From positions 1 to 64,000 of the forward strand of contig JAFGNT010000012.1 in NCBI GenBank assembly GCA_016926855.1: a DNA stretch of 64,000 bases, in the 5' to 3' direction. The notes beneath the pieces are model-generated. The model saw only the letters and a program-made list of their open reading frames with translations, did no database searches and had not been told where the DNA came from. Position numbers and translations under genes: made by a program. Below are positions 24,845 through 32,700 of the stretch, in pieces. The stretch's first letter is position 1. The number at the start of each line of letters is the position of its first letter. This DNA is from Methanomicrobiaceae archaeon. GTDB taxonomy: Archaea; Halobacteriota; Methanomicrobia; Methanomicrobiales; Methanomicrobiaceae.

Positions 24845-25404
24845 CCGAAGGTATCAACGAGATGATTGCAACAACGCACTGCAACGCGGCCCCCATCGGT
24901 TTCATCTGCCGCGATGGCAGGGTGTCGCTCGTGCTCTTCCACGGGAGCCATACGGAGGAAAATGTCCGGCGAGACGGATGGGTCGTCGCAAATTTTGTGT
25001 ACGATCCGGTGCTCTGGGTGAGGACGGCGTTTGGCGATCTCCCCGGCGATGCGTTTGTGACTGAGGATGCCGCCGGGACACCTGTCGAACGGCTTCGCGA
25101 GGCGGAAGCGTGGGCGGCGTTCCGGGTCGAATCGTCGCATGACTCCAAAGAGGCCCTCGTCGTGCACCTCGTTCCAATCCGCGAGGAGATCCTGAACCTC
25201 AGTCTCCACCCGGTGAACCGCGGTTTTTCCGGAATAATCGAGGCGACGGTGCACGCCACACGGTACGTGCGGACGCAGGATCCCGGCCTCAGGGCCCTCA
25301 TCGATCACCACGCGGCCCTCGTGCGTAAATGCGGCGGTGACCGCGAGCGCGAAGCGCTCGCTCTTCTTGAAGATTATATTAAAACAGAAACGGGCGGCCG
25401 GTAA
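24832..25404 (+). CDS. DUF447 family protein (flavin reductase-like split barrel)
   Basis: A 190-residue protein starting MGLLTEGINEMIATTHCNAA. The pattern PIGFICRDGRVSLVLFHGSHT followed by DGWVVANFVYDPVLWVRTAF is that of DUF447, thought to have an FMN-binding split-barrel fold like flavin reductases. A C-terminal helical part (RALIDHHAALVRKCGGD) completes it. The ATG has GGGAGGG upstream and overlaps the CitG-like gene. The conserved pairing of CitG-like and DUF447 proteins in methanogens points to one pathway; the reaction is unknown. Confidence 0.88.
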   Translation: MGLLTEGINEMIATTHCNAAPIGFICRDGRVSLVLFHGSHTEENVRRDGWVVANFVYDPVLWVRTAFGDLPGDAFVTEDAAGTPVERLREAEAWAAFRVESSHDSKEALVVHLVPIREEILNLSLHPVNRGFSGIIEATVHATRYVRTQDPGLRALIDHHAALVRKCGGDREREALALLEDYIKTETGGR

Positions 25405-25527
25405 GCGATTTTAGGAATACTATCTGCACGACCGTGATTACGGCAATGCCATGGCAAAACCGGATGAGTAAAATCAGCCCCGGTGCCTGATTCCGGCGAC
25501 ACGGGAGAAAACAGCGAAAGAATAGGG

Positions 25528-25950
25528 TTAGAGATAGGTGTCGAGAATGACCGACTCGTCGTCGTCCCAGTACCGGGCGACGATGACCACATGCTCAAGC
25601 GCCGACGAAAGCGGTGTGGCGCCGCTCGAGAGCGAATACGCCTGCCCCTGTATGGGGTCTGTGATCGTGAGCGTACCGAGCTGTGTTCCGTCGGGTGCAT
25701 AGAGCGTGGCGGTGATGGCCGCGATCTCGTCTGCCCGTGGCGGGCCGATGTACGTGATTTTAACGGTGTTTTCGTCCAGCTGCCCGGCGGTAATGCCGAT
25801 CGGCGTGTCCGAATGCAGGTTCTGCGGCATGGCCATGGTGTAGCCGATGGTGACGACGGCGAGAATGACGGTGATGGCGACCATGAGGATCACGCCGATA
25901 ACCGGCGAAACCGCTTCGTCGTTTTGTTCTGGTGTGTGGTTCGTGTGCAT
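25528..25950 (-). CDS. Type IV pilin-like protein
   Basis: A 140-residue secreted protein with a class III signal peptide: a short charged start, then DEAVSPVIGVILMVAITVIL, the archaeal pilin N-terminal motif. Prepilin peptidase would cut before the hydrophobic helix, which forms the pilus core. The C-terminal part is a beta-rich head (PIGITAGQLDENTVKITYIG). ATG 25950 is chosen because GGGGTG ends 6 nt upstream. It follows a second pilin gene with a 45-nt gap and the same orientation, so the two are probably co-transcribed pilus or adhesion subunits. Confidence 0.85.
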   Translation of the reverse strand: MHTNHTPEQNDEAVSPVIGVILMVAITVILAVVTIGYTMAMPQNLHSDTPIGITAGQLDENTVKITYIGPPRADEIAAITATLYAPDGTQLGTLTITDPIQGQAYSLSSGATPLSSALEHVVIVARYWDDDESVILDTYL

Positions 25951-25995
25951 GAGATCCACCCCGTCAGGGCCGTGTCAAAAAAATGTGAGTTGGGA

Positions 25996-26442
25996 TTAGA
26001 GTTGGTTATCGTAGATAACCTGAGATGTTCCGTCAGTGAATGCTGCCGTGACAACAACGCGCTCCTGACCTGAGCCGGCACCGGCTTGGACTGATGCGAC
26101 GGCTCCCACGGCGGGGGGTGTGGCTGCGAAGGTTGCAACTTCATTAGCATCAACGGTTACACTAGTTCCGATAGCTGTAAGGTCTGCCACTGTGCCATCA
26201 GGTTTATAGATCGTAAATTCGATGGAGTTAACACTGTTGTGATCAGGTCCGCCCTGGTAGGTAACGGTAACGTTCGCTCCAATCTGCTTTGCTGTAACGG
26301 TGACGACTTTGGTCGACTGTACTCCGCCTGCCATACCGAACACGAACACAGCGATGACCGCTGCGAGAATGACGGTGATGGCTACCATGAGGATAACGCC
26401 GATGACCGGCGAGACTGCCTCTTCGTTTTCATGATAGTTCAT
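25996..26442 (-). CDS. Type IV pilin-like protein
   Basis: A 148-residue protein with the same N-terminal pilin motif as its downstream neighbour (EEAVSPVIGVILMVAITVIL) but a different head domain (TAKQIGANVTVTYQGGPDHN). The identical signal region and diverged head suggest a duplication. The start at 26442 has GAGGTG 9 nt upstream; the track start is a GTG within that motif. A TATA box TCTTTATATA at about 26511-26520 gives a leader near 50 nt. The head lacks cysteines, so it is probably stabilised without disulfides. Confidence 0.85.
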   Translation of the reverse strand: MNYHENEEAVSPVIGVILMVAITVILAAVIAVFVFGMAGGVQSTKVVTVTAKQIGANVTVTYQGGPDHNSVNSIEFTIYKPDGTVADLTAIGTSVTVDANEVATFAATPPAVGAVASVQAGAGSGQERVVVTAAFTDGTSQVIYDNQL

Positions 26443-26773
26443 AATTTTATTCACCTCGTTCAGGTGCCCCCTGTGGGCATCTTTGCAATTATCTGCTTGT
26501 TGGGATTGAGTATATAAAGATTGTGCAGAATTCAGAAGTGGAAATAAAATCTCTTCATTTTGGGCAATTTTTGGAAATTAATTTTCCATAATTTTACAAA
26601 TATGAAATTTTATTCGATTTGATTGAACGTATTGATTATCAATTATGATTTACTTTATTGATTTACCACGTCCGAAAATGCGTATGAAATCCTTGTTTGT
26701 GTCATCTGGATCGCCTGAATAATAAAACTGGGTTGAATTCACCCGTTTTTCCCCGGTGCGGCGGGATGCGGCA
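26443..26773 (-). promoter_or_regulatory. Intergenic region with pilin promoter
   Basis: This 330-nt stretch has no convincing gene. The minus-strand TATA box TCTTTATATA at 26511-26520 serves the pilins. The rest (26525-26720) is very AT-rich with several runs of T and A, and contains the 3' end of the leftward 148-aa gene's transcript. The short ORFs listed here in the track have no ribosome binding site and no family look. Confidence 0.5.
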
Positions 26774-27220
26774 TCAGGCAGGGGCCAGATCCACAACGAG
26801 CACGTCGTCCCGGTCGCTGATATGGGCCGACCGGGAAACCGCGTGCACAAAGCCGGAGATGAACGCGGCGGCGACCGAAGCGTCGCATACCCCTTCTTCG
26901 CCGAAGAGGCTTCCGCATTCCTTTTTTATGTAGAGGTGCAGCTGCTGCTCCTCCGTCTCAAGTTCGCAGGAGATGCCGGTAAGCAGGAAAAAACTCTCGA
27001 GCACCGAGACAGCGTCAATCGCCCCCGGCATCCGTGAGAGAAACTCTTTCCCGTCCTCGAAACCGAGCGTGTAGGCTATTTTGTTCACCGCCTCCACGAC
27101 ATCGGGCGGGCCGTCGGTCGTGAGCCGGGAGAGGATCTTTCCGGCGACATCATGCGGGTGCCAGGATCGCGACAGCTTGATGAGATGCCAGTCCCGTGCA
27201 AAGGAGCCCCGCTTGACCAT
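26774..27220 (-). CDS. Hypothetical protein in lrp operon
   Basis: A 148-residue soluble, mostly helical protein (HPHDVAGKILSRLTTDGPPD, FEDGKEFLSRMPGAIDAVSV). One stretch with paired Cys, ECGSLFGEEGVCD, could bind a metal or a small ligand; the arrangement vaguely recalls 4-vinyl-reductase-type sensor domains, but I would not name it. It is the third gene after the Lrp regulator and the small membrane protein, starting 2 nt after the latter's stop, so it probably works with them. Confidence 0.6.
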   Translation of the reverse strand: MVKRGSFARDWHLIKLSRSWHPHDVAGKILSRLTTDGPPDVVEAVNKIAYTLGFEDGKEFLSRMPGAIDAVSVLESFFLLTGISCELETEEQQLHLYIKKECGSLFGEEGVCDASVAAAFISGFVHAVSRSAHISDRDDVLVVDLAPA

Positions 27221-27222
27221 GG

Positions 27223-27510
27223 TTATCCCCTCAGTACCGCATAGATCATGACGCCGATGCCGACGATCTCACCGATGCGTGAGATCACTGCCGCCCAGAA
27301 CACCCCTGCGGGTTCCGGTGCGACAAATCCCGCCAGATCGGGAAAAACAATGGCGAGCACCAGCACGAACAGCCCCACGGTAAAGATAAGGAGCGTGGGC
27401 TGCCGGACGACACGATACGCGTCGTAGATAAAAATGATCAGCGCCCCGCCCAGAATCAGGGTGATAAAGGACAGGATCAGCTGGATAAGTTCTGCATACA
27501 CTTCAATCAT
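27223..27510 (-). CDS. Small three-helix membrane protein in lrp operon
   Basis: A 95-residue protein with three hydrophobic segments (about residues 9-29, 39-57 and 70-92) and hardly any soluble part. No transport or enzyme motif is visible. It overlaps the end of the Lrp gene by 8 nt and is followed after 2 nt by the 148-aa hypothetical gene. The tight packing suggests a membrane component co-regulated with, or sensed by, the Lrp protein. Confidence 0.7.
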   Translation of the reverse strand: MIEVYAELIQLILSFITLILGGALIIFIYDAYRVVRQPTLLIFTVGLFVLVLAIVFPDLAGFVAPEPAGVFWAAVISRIGEIVGIGVMIYAVLRG

Positions 27511-27955
27511 AGCGCCTCAGACTTCCGAAATGTTCTTTGACTCTCCTGACAGCGAGGATGGGCCGGATCTCCTTCATACCGTCGAACTTGCTTAAAGGTA
27601 TGAGGACCTCCTTTTTGAGCTGCGTGATCGTGGCCACGCGCACTTTCGCGATAAAATCCGCAGGTTCAAGCGTTTCATACACTTCAAGAACGCACTCCTG
27701 CTCAATCAGAAACTGTGTAATCGCCTCTTTTTCATCGGGATCGACCTTGATGGTCAGAAACGCAATAAGGTTCTCCTCGAGGTAATCAGCGTTGATGGCA
27801 ATCGTGAACCCTTCGATAACCCCGCTCTTCTTCAGCTTTTCGATGCGTTTAAAGACTGTAGAGGGCGCAATATTGAGTTTTTTGCCCAGTTCAGCCATGG
27901 AAATACGGGCATCGTGCTGCAGTTCGCGTAAAATGATCGAGTCAACGTTGTCCAT
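27503..27955 (-). CDS. Lrp/AsnC family transcriptional regulator
   Basis: A 150-residue regulator: N-terminal helix-turn-helix (DSIILRELQHDARISMAELG followed by APSTVFKRIEKLKKSGVIEG) and a C-terminal ligand-binding RAM domain (LIAFLTIKVDPDEKEAITQF). Such proteins form octamers and respond to amino acids. The ATG at 27955 with GGTG 6 nt upstream is preferred over the GTG at 27964. An inverted repeat, GCAGAT-N7-ATCTGC, covers its TATA box about 45 nt upstream and is a good candidate for autoregulation. It heads a three-gene operon. Confidence 0.92.
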   Translation of the reverse strand: MDNVDSIILRELQHDARISMAELGKKLNIAPSTVFKRIEKLKKSGVIEGFTIAINADYLEENLIAFLTIKVDPDEKEAITQFLIEQECVLEVYETLEPADFIAKVRVATITQLKKEVLIPLSKFDGMKEIRPILAVRRVKEHFGSLRRYD

Positions 27956-27991
27956 CAGGTACACCGGTCGCTGTTAACGAATCTATTTGCC

Positions 27992-28010
27992 GCAGATCAT
28001 ATAAATCTGC
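27992..28010 (-). promoter_or_regulatory. lrp promoter: TATA box inside inverted repeat GCAGAT-N7-ATCTGC
   Basis: The TATA box TTTATATG (minus strand) sits exactly in the spacer of a perfect 6-bp inverted repeat. Transcription would start near 27977, about 22 nt before the lrp ATG. Many archaeal Lrp proteins repress their own gene by covering the TATA box; the layout fits that, but binding is inferred. Confidence 0.5.
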
Positions 28011-28040
28011 CAGAATACACCAGGCGGCGGGGAGAGTCCC

Positions 28041-28841
28041 TCAGAGCCCCTGCCGGGCGGGGCGGGGATGTACGATGCGCCTGCCTCCGGAGGAGACGAC
28101 CGCCTCTCTGATGGCACCGGCGACAAAGGATCTGGCATCCCCGCATGCCTCCGCGATAGTACGGTCCCGTGCCAGCGACGCCGTGATCGCGGCGGACAGG
28201 CAGCACCCCGTACCGTGCACCTGTCCGGGGTACCGCTCACCCGAAAACCTCGTCACCCGGCCTCCCTCCACTAAAACGTCGACGGACTCCTCCCCGGTGA
28301 GGTGTCCGCCCGTGACGAGCACCGCAGACGCTCCCCGTGCGCAGATACGCCGTCCCGCCGTGATCATCTCGTCCACCGATCCGATCGCATCCATCCCGGC
28401 AAGTACCTGCGCTTCAGGGATGTTCGGTGTCACCAGCGCTGCCCGCGGCAGCAGGCAGGCAACAAGCGCATCCACGGCATCCTCCGCAAGCAGGCGGGCG
28501 CCCGAGGTTGCGATCATCACCGGGTCGATGACGAGTGCACCCTCCGGGGGCAACGCTCCCGCGACAGCCCGGATGATCCCTTCGTGTGCCAGCATCCCGG
28601 TCTTAAAGGCACGGATGGGAAAATCGGAAACAACCGCCTCGATCTGGCAGGTGACCGCTTCGGGCGGCAGCACCCACGAACCGCGGACTTCCCGGGTGTT
28701 CTGTGCGGTTACCGCGGTGATCACACTGCACCCCCACACTCCCATCGCCGCGAAGGTCTTCAGGTCCGCCTGGATGCCCGCCCCGCCCCCGGAATCGGAG
28801 CCGGCAATCGTACAGGCGAACGAAAGGATGTTTCCGTTCAT
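28041..28841 (-). CDS. thiD: Hydroxymethylpyrimidine/phosphomethylpyrimidine kinase
   Basis: ThiD phosphorylates hydroxymethylpyrimidine and its monophosphate for thiamine synthesis. The 266-residue ribokinase-like protein begins with FACTIAGSDSGGGAGIQADL, has VITAVTAQNTREVRG, LVIDPVMIATSG and ends with the ribokinase anion-hole motif GQVHGTGCCLSAAITASLA. Length and motifs match the stand-alone form; the ThiN domain found in some archaeal ThiD proteins is absent. It is divergent from the HypE-like gene. No TPP riboswitch sequence is seen in its leader. Confidence 0.93.
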   Translation of the reverse strand: MNGNILSFACTIAGSDSGGGAGIQADLKTFAAMGVWGCSVITAVTAQNTREVRGSWVLPPEAVTCQIEAVVSDFPIRAFKTGMLAHEGIIRAVAGALPPEGALVIDPVMIATSGARLLAEDAVDALVACLLPRAALVTPNIPEAQVLAGMDAIGSVDEMITAGRRICARGASAVLVTGGHLTGEESVDVLVEGGRVTRFSGERYPGQVHGTGCCLSAAITASLARDRTIAEACGDARSFVAGAIREAVVSSGGRRIVHPRPARQGL

Positions 28842-28888
28842 CAGGATGGTGTGTGTAGTATGAAAGCACTTCTATCTTTCTTCTTTTC

Positions 28889-28907
28889 CCGCCCCTCGCC
28901 GGGGCGG
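28889..28907. other. GC-rich hairpin in divergent thiD/HypE-like promoter region
   Basis: CCGCCCC-N5-GGGGCGG forms a 7-bp stem with a 5-nt loop between the two divergent genes. On the minus strand it would be in or before the thiD leader; on the plus strand it is followed by a short T-rich stretch. It may be an RNA structure or an operator. The role is not clear. Confidence 0.3.
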
Positions 28908-28952
28908 TAAAGCCGCGTTCTTTTTGGGGTGTCAGCACCAACCCGGTATACA

Positions 28953-30272
28953 ATGGACGTGGAGGAATTCGCACGGCGAACGCTTGCCGGAGGAATGTCG
29001 GAGGCGGGGGCGGCCGGGCTGCTGCGGGACCGCATCCTCGAGATCAAGGATGTGTCTACTGACTATGCCCTCGCTTTTGCCGAAGCGGTCATCGAAGAGG
29101 TGCGGAATACAACCGGTCTGTCCGGCGACCTCTTCCGGTTTGAACCCGCGGGGGTTACCATGGGTGAATTCGGCGTCGGATCACGCGGAGAAGGGGATTT
29201 CTTCGCTCACCGGCAGCTCATTCCGATCATCGGGAAAACCGGCGCGGATGTCGGCGTTGACGAGATGGACGACGCGGGAGCGGTCCGGGATCACGGGAAG
29301 TACATCATCTGCACCGTCGACGGCATGCACTCGCGCCTCTCGGATTTTCCGTTCCTTGCGGGATTTCACGTGACCCGGGCGACCCTCCGCGACGTTTATG
29401 TCATGGGCGCCCGTCCGGTCTCCCTTCTCTCCGATATCCATGTTGCGGACGACGGGGACGTCGCAAAGATCTTTGACTATACTGCGGGAGTTACCGCGGT
29501 CGCCGACGTCATGGGCGTGCCACTCGTGACCGGGTCCACGCTCCGCATCGGCGGTGACATGGTGCTCGGCACCCGGATGACCGGCTGTGTGGGTGCCGTC
29601 GGTGTCGCCGAGCACCTGACGGCGCGGCGGACGACGGTACCCGGCGACGTGCTGCTCATGACCGAAGGGGCGGGCGGCGGCACGATCGCGACTGCCGCCC
29701 TCTACTCCGGGTTTCCGGAGGTGGTGGAGCATACGATCAATCTCCACTTCCTCAAGGCGTGCGAGGCGCTGCTCGCAAGCGATGTGCTGACGCGGATCCA
29801 CACGATGACGGATGTCACGAACGGCGGCCTCCGGGGGGATGTCTACGAGATGGCGGATACGGCGGGGTGCCGGATTGTCATCGACGAGGCACACCTGCGG
29901 GGCCTTGTGCAGCCCGACGTGCTCGCGATGCTCGACGCCCTCTCGATCGACTACCTGGGTGTCTCTCTCGACGCGCTGCTGATTGTCGCGCCGCCGGACG
30001 CGGAGGACGCGATATGCCGTGTCATCCGGTCCGCAGGTATCAGGATCGAGCGCATCGGCCACGTCGAGGCGGGCGCCCCCGAATCGGTTCTGATGGTGGA
30101 CGGAGAAGAGCATGATTTCCTTCCCCGGTTCCGCGAATCGGCATATACTCCTGTCAAAAAGGTCGTGGATACGGAGCCCGGGAATCTTGAAGAGATGAAG
30201 CAGCGGGTGGCCCGTGCGGCCATGGCGGCACGGGAGAAGAAGGACCGGATCGTACACCGGCTTACCGGCTGA
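28953..30272 (+). CDS. AIR synthase-related/HypE-like protein
   Basis: A 439-residue member of the PurM/HypE/SelD fold, archaeal group COG1973. Typical stretches are DDAGAVRDHGKYIICTVDGM with Asp ligands for Mg-ATP, VYVMGARPVSLLSDIHVADD, and MTDVTNGGLRGDVYEMADTA. An N-terminal helical extension of about 60 residues and a C-terminal helical tail are present. Relatives make cyanide ligands for hydrogenase or activate carboxamides with ATP; the substrate of this group is unknown. ATG 28953 (MDVEEFARRTL) is taken as start because the longer frame begins with a GTG and has no better ribosome binding site. Confidence 0.85.
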   Translation: MDVEEFARRTLAGGMSEAGAAGLLRDRILEIKDVSTDYALAFAEAVIEEVRNTTGLSGDLFRFEPAGVTMGEFGVGSRGEGDFFAHRQLIPIIGKTGADVGVDEMDDAGAVRDHGKYIICTVDGMHSRLSDFPFLAGFHVTRATLRDVYVMGARPVSLLSDIHVADDGDVAKIFDYTAGVTAVADVMGVPLVTGSTLRIGGDMVLGTRMTGCVGAVGVAEHLTARRTTVPGDVLLMTEGAGGGTIATAALYSGFPEVVEHTINLHFLKACEALLASDVLTRIHTMTDVTNGGLRGDVYEMADTAGCRIVIDEAHLRGLVQPDVLAMLDALSIDYLGVSLDALLIVAPPDAEDAICRVIRSAGIRIERIGHVEAGAPESVLMVDGEEHDFLPRFRESAYTPVKKVVDTEPGNLEEMKQRVARAAMAAREKKDRIVHRLTG

Positions 30273-30273
30273 T

Positions 30274-30960
30274 CTACCGCTCCGGCTTTTTTCCGCTCAC
30301 GCAGATATTATAGGCGAGTTTCGGAAGCCTGTGCTCGACGATAGGCTCCACTTTTTTTGTCAGGTCAAATACAAGATCGCCCGTATTCACATGCGCGACC
30401 GACCTGCGCTGTACCTGCACATCGACATATCCGATCCGGTGGAAGAGTTCGCTGATCTCCTCTTCGTCATAGTAATGCTCCCCGAAATAGGCCATACCGA
30501 CCCGGCGGATTTTCAGCACTTCGCCGACGCGGTAGATCACGGGGACAAGGGCGGTCATCACGTTTTTACCGAGGGTGATGATGGCGATAGTGCCGCCGGG
30601 CCTGAGCACCCGGAACGACTCGCGGAGCATCGACTCGGGGTCCCGGAGGTAACTGAACGCGAGAACGCTCGTTATCGCATCAAATGTTTCGTCTCTGAAA
30701 GGCAGCTTTTCCGCGTCCCCCACCGTGACCATGCTCCCCGGGCAGCGTGACTGTGCGCGGATGATCATGCCGCGGCTGATGTCGAGGCCCGAGGCGGTGC
30801 CGCCGGTGCCGAGGTACCGCCGCATGAAAAGGCCCGTCCCGCAGCCGAGATCCAGCAGGTCGCCGCCCGGCGGCACGGCGCCGAGAATATAATCGCAGAG
30901 GTGGGAATAATACGCCCTGCCGCGTCCGTCGTCGTACTGCCGGTCGTATATATCCGCCAT
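30274..30960 (-). CDS. Class I SAM-dependent methyltransferase
   Basis: A 228-residue methyltransferase of the type-11 kind: motif I LLDLGCGTGLFMRRYL (about residue 36), GLDISRGMIIRAQ (motif II), DAEKLPFRDETFDAITSVLA (motif III/IV) and VLRPGGTIAIITL. The substrate cannot be read from the sequence; relatives modify quinones, lipids or small molecules. It is the last gene of the 11-kb leftward convoy, 26 nt after the RFC-like gene, and converges with the HypE-like gene with a 1-nt gap. Confidence 0.88.
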   Translation of the reverse strand: MADIYDRQYDDGRGRAYYSHLCDYILGAVPPGGDLLDLGCGTGLFMRRYLGTGGTASGLDISRGMIIRAQSRCPGSMVTVGDAEKLPFRDETFDAITSVLAFSYLRDPESMLRESFRVLRPGGTIAIITLGKNVMTALVPVIYRVGEVLKIRRVGMAYFGEHYYDEEEISELFHRIGYVDVQVQRRSVAHVNTGDLVFDLTKKVEPIVEHRLPKLAYNICVSGKKPER

Positions 30961-30986
30961 TTTATCGTAGTGATGCTGTATTTTGT

Positions 30987-31982
30987 TCAGAGAAAAACCT
31001 CCGCAATAATGCGTGCGAGCAGGGCGTCGAGCTGGAGATACTCGTTCCCTGCATGGCCGAGCACGTAGTCCGTATCGGCGAGTGCCAGGGTGATCCGCTC
31101 GTCGTTGTATTCCCTTCGTGCAACGGTGCGCAGTTCGGCAACGATCTCGCGGCCGGAAAGACCGTATTCCAGCATGAGCACCCCGACGAGCCGCTGCGCT
31201 TTTTCGAGATCCCGTGCCTGAAGCGCCGTAAATGCTGATGATGCAATTGCCGTCGTCTCCGGCTGCGAGACCTCGGCAAGACTTGTCTCCCCCGTCTCGG
31301 CGAATAGCTGGAGATACACTACTGCTTTCCGGAGATCTCCCCGGGATGCCTGGATGATGAGATCACAATCGTCGGAAGGCACCTCGCGCCGGGGCCCGTG
31401 CTCCCGCGAGATGATGGAGGCAAGATGCGCACGGATGTCGTCCGCTGAGATGGGGGCGAAGAAGAGAGGCAGGCAGCGAGAACTGATCGCAGGAATGATA
31501 CTGCTCTGCTGCGTGGTGGTGTAGAGAAACCTGCAGGTTGCCGAATACCGCTCCATGATCCGCCGCAGCGCCTGCTGTGCCTCGAAGGGGAGCGACGATG
31601 CGTCGTCAAAGACCATGAGCTTGAATTCGGCGTCAAGGGGGCGGAGTGATGCGTATTCCTTCACGATGTGTTTGAAATTCGTAATCAGCCCCGCGTCCTT
31701 CCGGTAGAGATGCGAGAAACGCTCGTCCGCCTCAAGGTACTGCTTCCCCTGAAGAAAGAGATCTCCCGTGCAGAATATGCTCGTGTTCTGCTCCCATGCG
31801 TCACCGTACAGCCCGCGTGCAAGGCACTCGACAGCGGCGCTCTTCCCCGTGCCGTGCTGGCCTACGAGCAGGAGGTGAGGAACAGTTCCTTCGGCGGCAA
31901 AACGCCGCAGGTGCCGCACCACTTCGGGCTGGCCGCATATCTCATCAAAGGTGCGGGGCCGGTACTTTTCAATCCAGAGCAT
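30987..31982 (-). CDS. Divergent replication factor C small-subunit-like AAA+ ATPase
   Basis: A 331-residue clamp-loader-type AAA+ protein. It begins [20 protein letters not shown] like RfcS, has Walker A VGQHGTGKSAAVE (about residue 41) and the SRC arginine-finger motif AISSRC. The Walker B box is altered: MVFDDASS instead of the usual DEAD of RfcS, so the catalytic Glu is replaced by Asp. A second, canonical RfcS is encoded at 40.3-41.3 kb. It may be a subunit of a second clamp loader or a regulatory subunit. It overlaps the phosphopantothenate synthetase gene by 14 nt. Confidence 0.88.
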   Translation of the reverse strand: MLWIEKYRPRTFDEICGQPEVVRHLRRFAAEGTVPHLLLVGQHGTGKSAAVECLARGLYGDAWEQNTSIFCTGDLFLQGKQYLEADERFSHLYRKDAGLITNFKHIVKEYASLRPLDAEFKLMVFDDASSLPFEAQQALRRIMERYSATCRFLYTTTQQSSIIPAISSRCLPLFFAPISADDIRAHLASIISREHGPRREVPSDDCDLIIQASRGDLRKAVVYLQLFAETGETSLAEVSQPETTAIASSAFTALQARDLEKAQRLVGVLMLEYGLSGREIVAELRTVARREYNDERITLALADTDYVLGHAGNEYLQLDALLARIIAEVFL

Positions 31983-32700
31983 GGCAAAGCCTCCGTGTCA
32001 TCTCGTCGAGAGCCTCCCGCAGAAACACCGTGTTGTCACAGCCGAAAACCAGCCGCTCACGCTCGCCGGGAGTCAGCGTTTCGCACGCCCCGGTGATGCG
32101 AGGCAGCGCACGCGTCAGTTCGTCCACGATCGTGAGAGAGGCGGTGCGTGCCGTCCGGGAGAGGGGGTTGAGGTCGATTGCAATAACGGTCTTTCCCATG
32201 TCGCGGAGGGCGGCGCACCGGTCACCGTCCTCCAGCGGGACGAGGACGACGTCGGCCGCGTAGATGCCGTTTCTGAGGCACAGGGCACGGTCGTGGGAGA
32301 GAGGGAGAAGCCGCTCCGCCTCACCGTCCAGCACCCGGGCACCCGCTTTCCCGAGGATTGCAGAAATCTTTTCGATCCTGCTTTCGGTCCGGTGAAACAG
32401 GTTGACCTCCACGGCGGCGCCGCATGCCCGCTGGAGCGCCGCAACACCGTCTGCGGCAAGGGCGGCGGTATTGCCGTTGACGGAGATTACCGGGTGTGCG
32501 GCGGCGAGGAGAAGCGCCGCCGCCGTCTGTTCCGCCCGTGCGGCGCTTTCGGTCGTCGTTTCTCCGATCAGGTAATCGAAGGCCTCGCCGCGCCCGTGGG
32601 CGGCAACCCCCTCAAGCGCCACCACCCCGTGCCGGGCGCATGCGGCAATCCGTTCCCGTGCCACCAGTGAACGGTACCGGGGATGGTCCTCGGGGATCAT
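31969..32700 (-). CDS. 4-phosphopantoate--beta-alanine ligase (phosphopantothenate synthetase)
   Basis: The archaeal enzyme that joins 4-phosphopantoate and beta-alanine with ATP. The 243-residue protein begins with IPEDHPRYRSLVARERIAAC, typical of the family, and contains ISVNGNTAALAADGVAAL, VEVNLFHRTESRIEKISAIL and VIAIDLNPLSRTARTASLTI. It starts inside the stop codon region of the pantoate kinase gene (4-nt overlap), so the two consecutive reactions are encoded together. The gene is followed by the divergent RFC-like gene. Confidence 0.93.
   Translation of the reverse strand: MIPEDHPRYRSLVARERIAACARHGVVALEGVAAHGRGEAFDYLIGETTTESAARAEQTAAALLLAAAHPVISVNGNTAALAADGVAALQRACGAAVEVNLFHRTESRIEKISAILGKAGARVLDGEAERLLPLSHDRALCLRNGIYAADVVLVPLEDGDRCAALRDMGKTVIAIDLNPLSRTARTASLTIVDELTRALPRITGACETLTPGERERLVFGCDNTVFLREALDEMTRRLCHALD

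Noticed and set aside
28842-28952. Possible TPP riboswitch before thiD
   Set aside because: No CTGAGA-type TPP core motif is present; only a GC-rich hairpin is seen.
29181-30257. Minus-strand ORF of 358 aa over the HypE-like gene
   Set aside because: Antisense shadow with atypical composition; the plus-strand gene is a recognised family.
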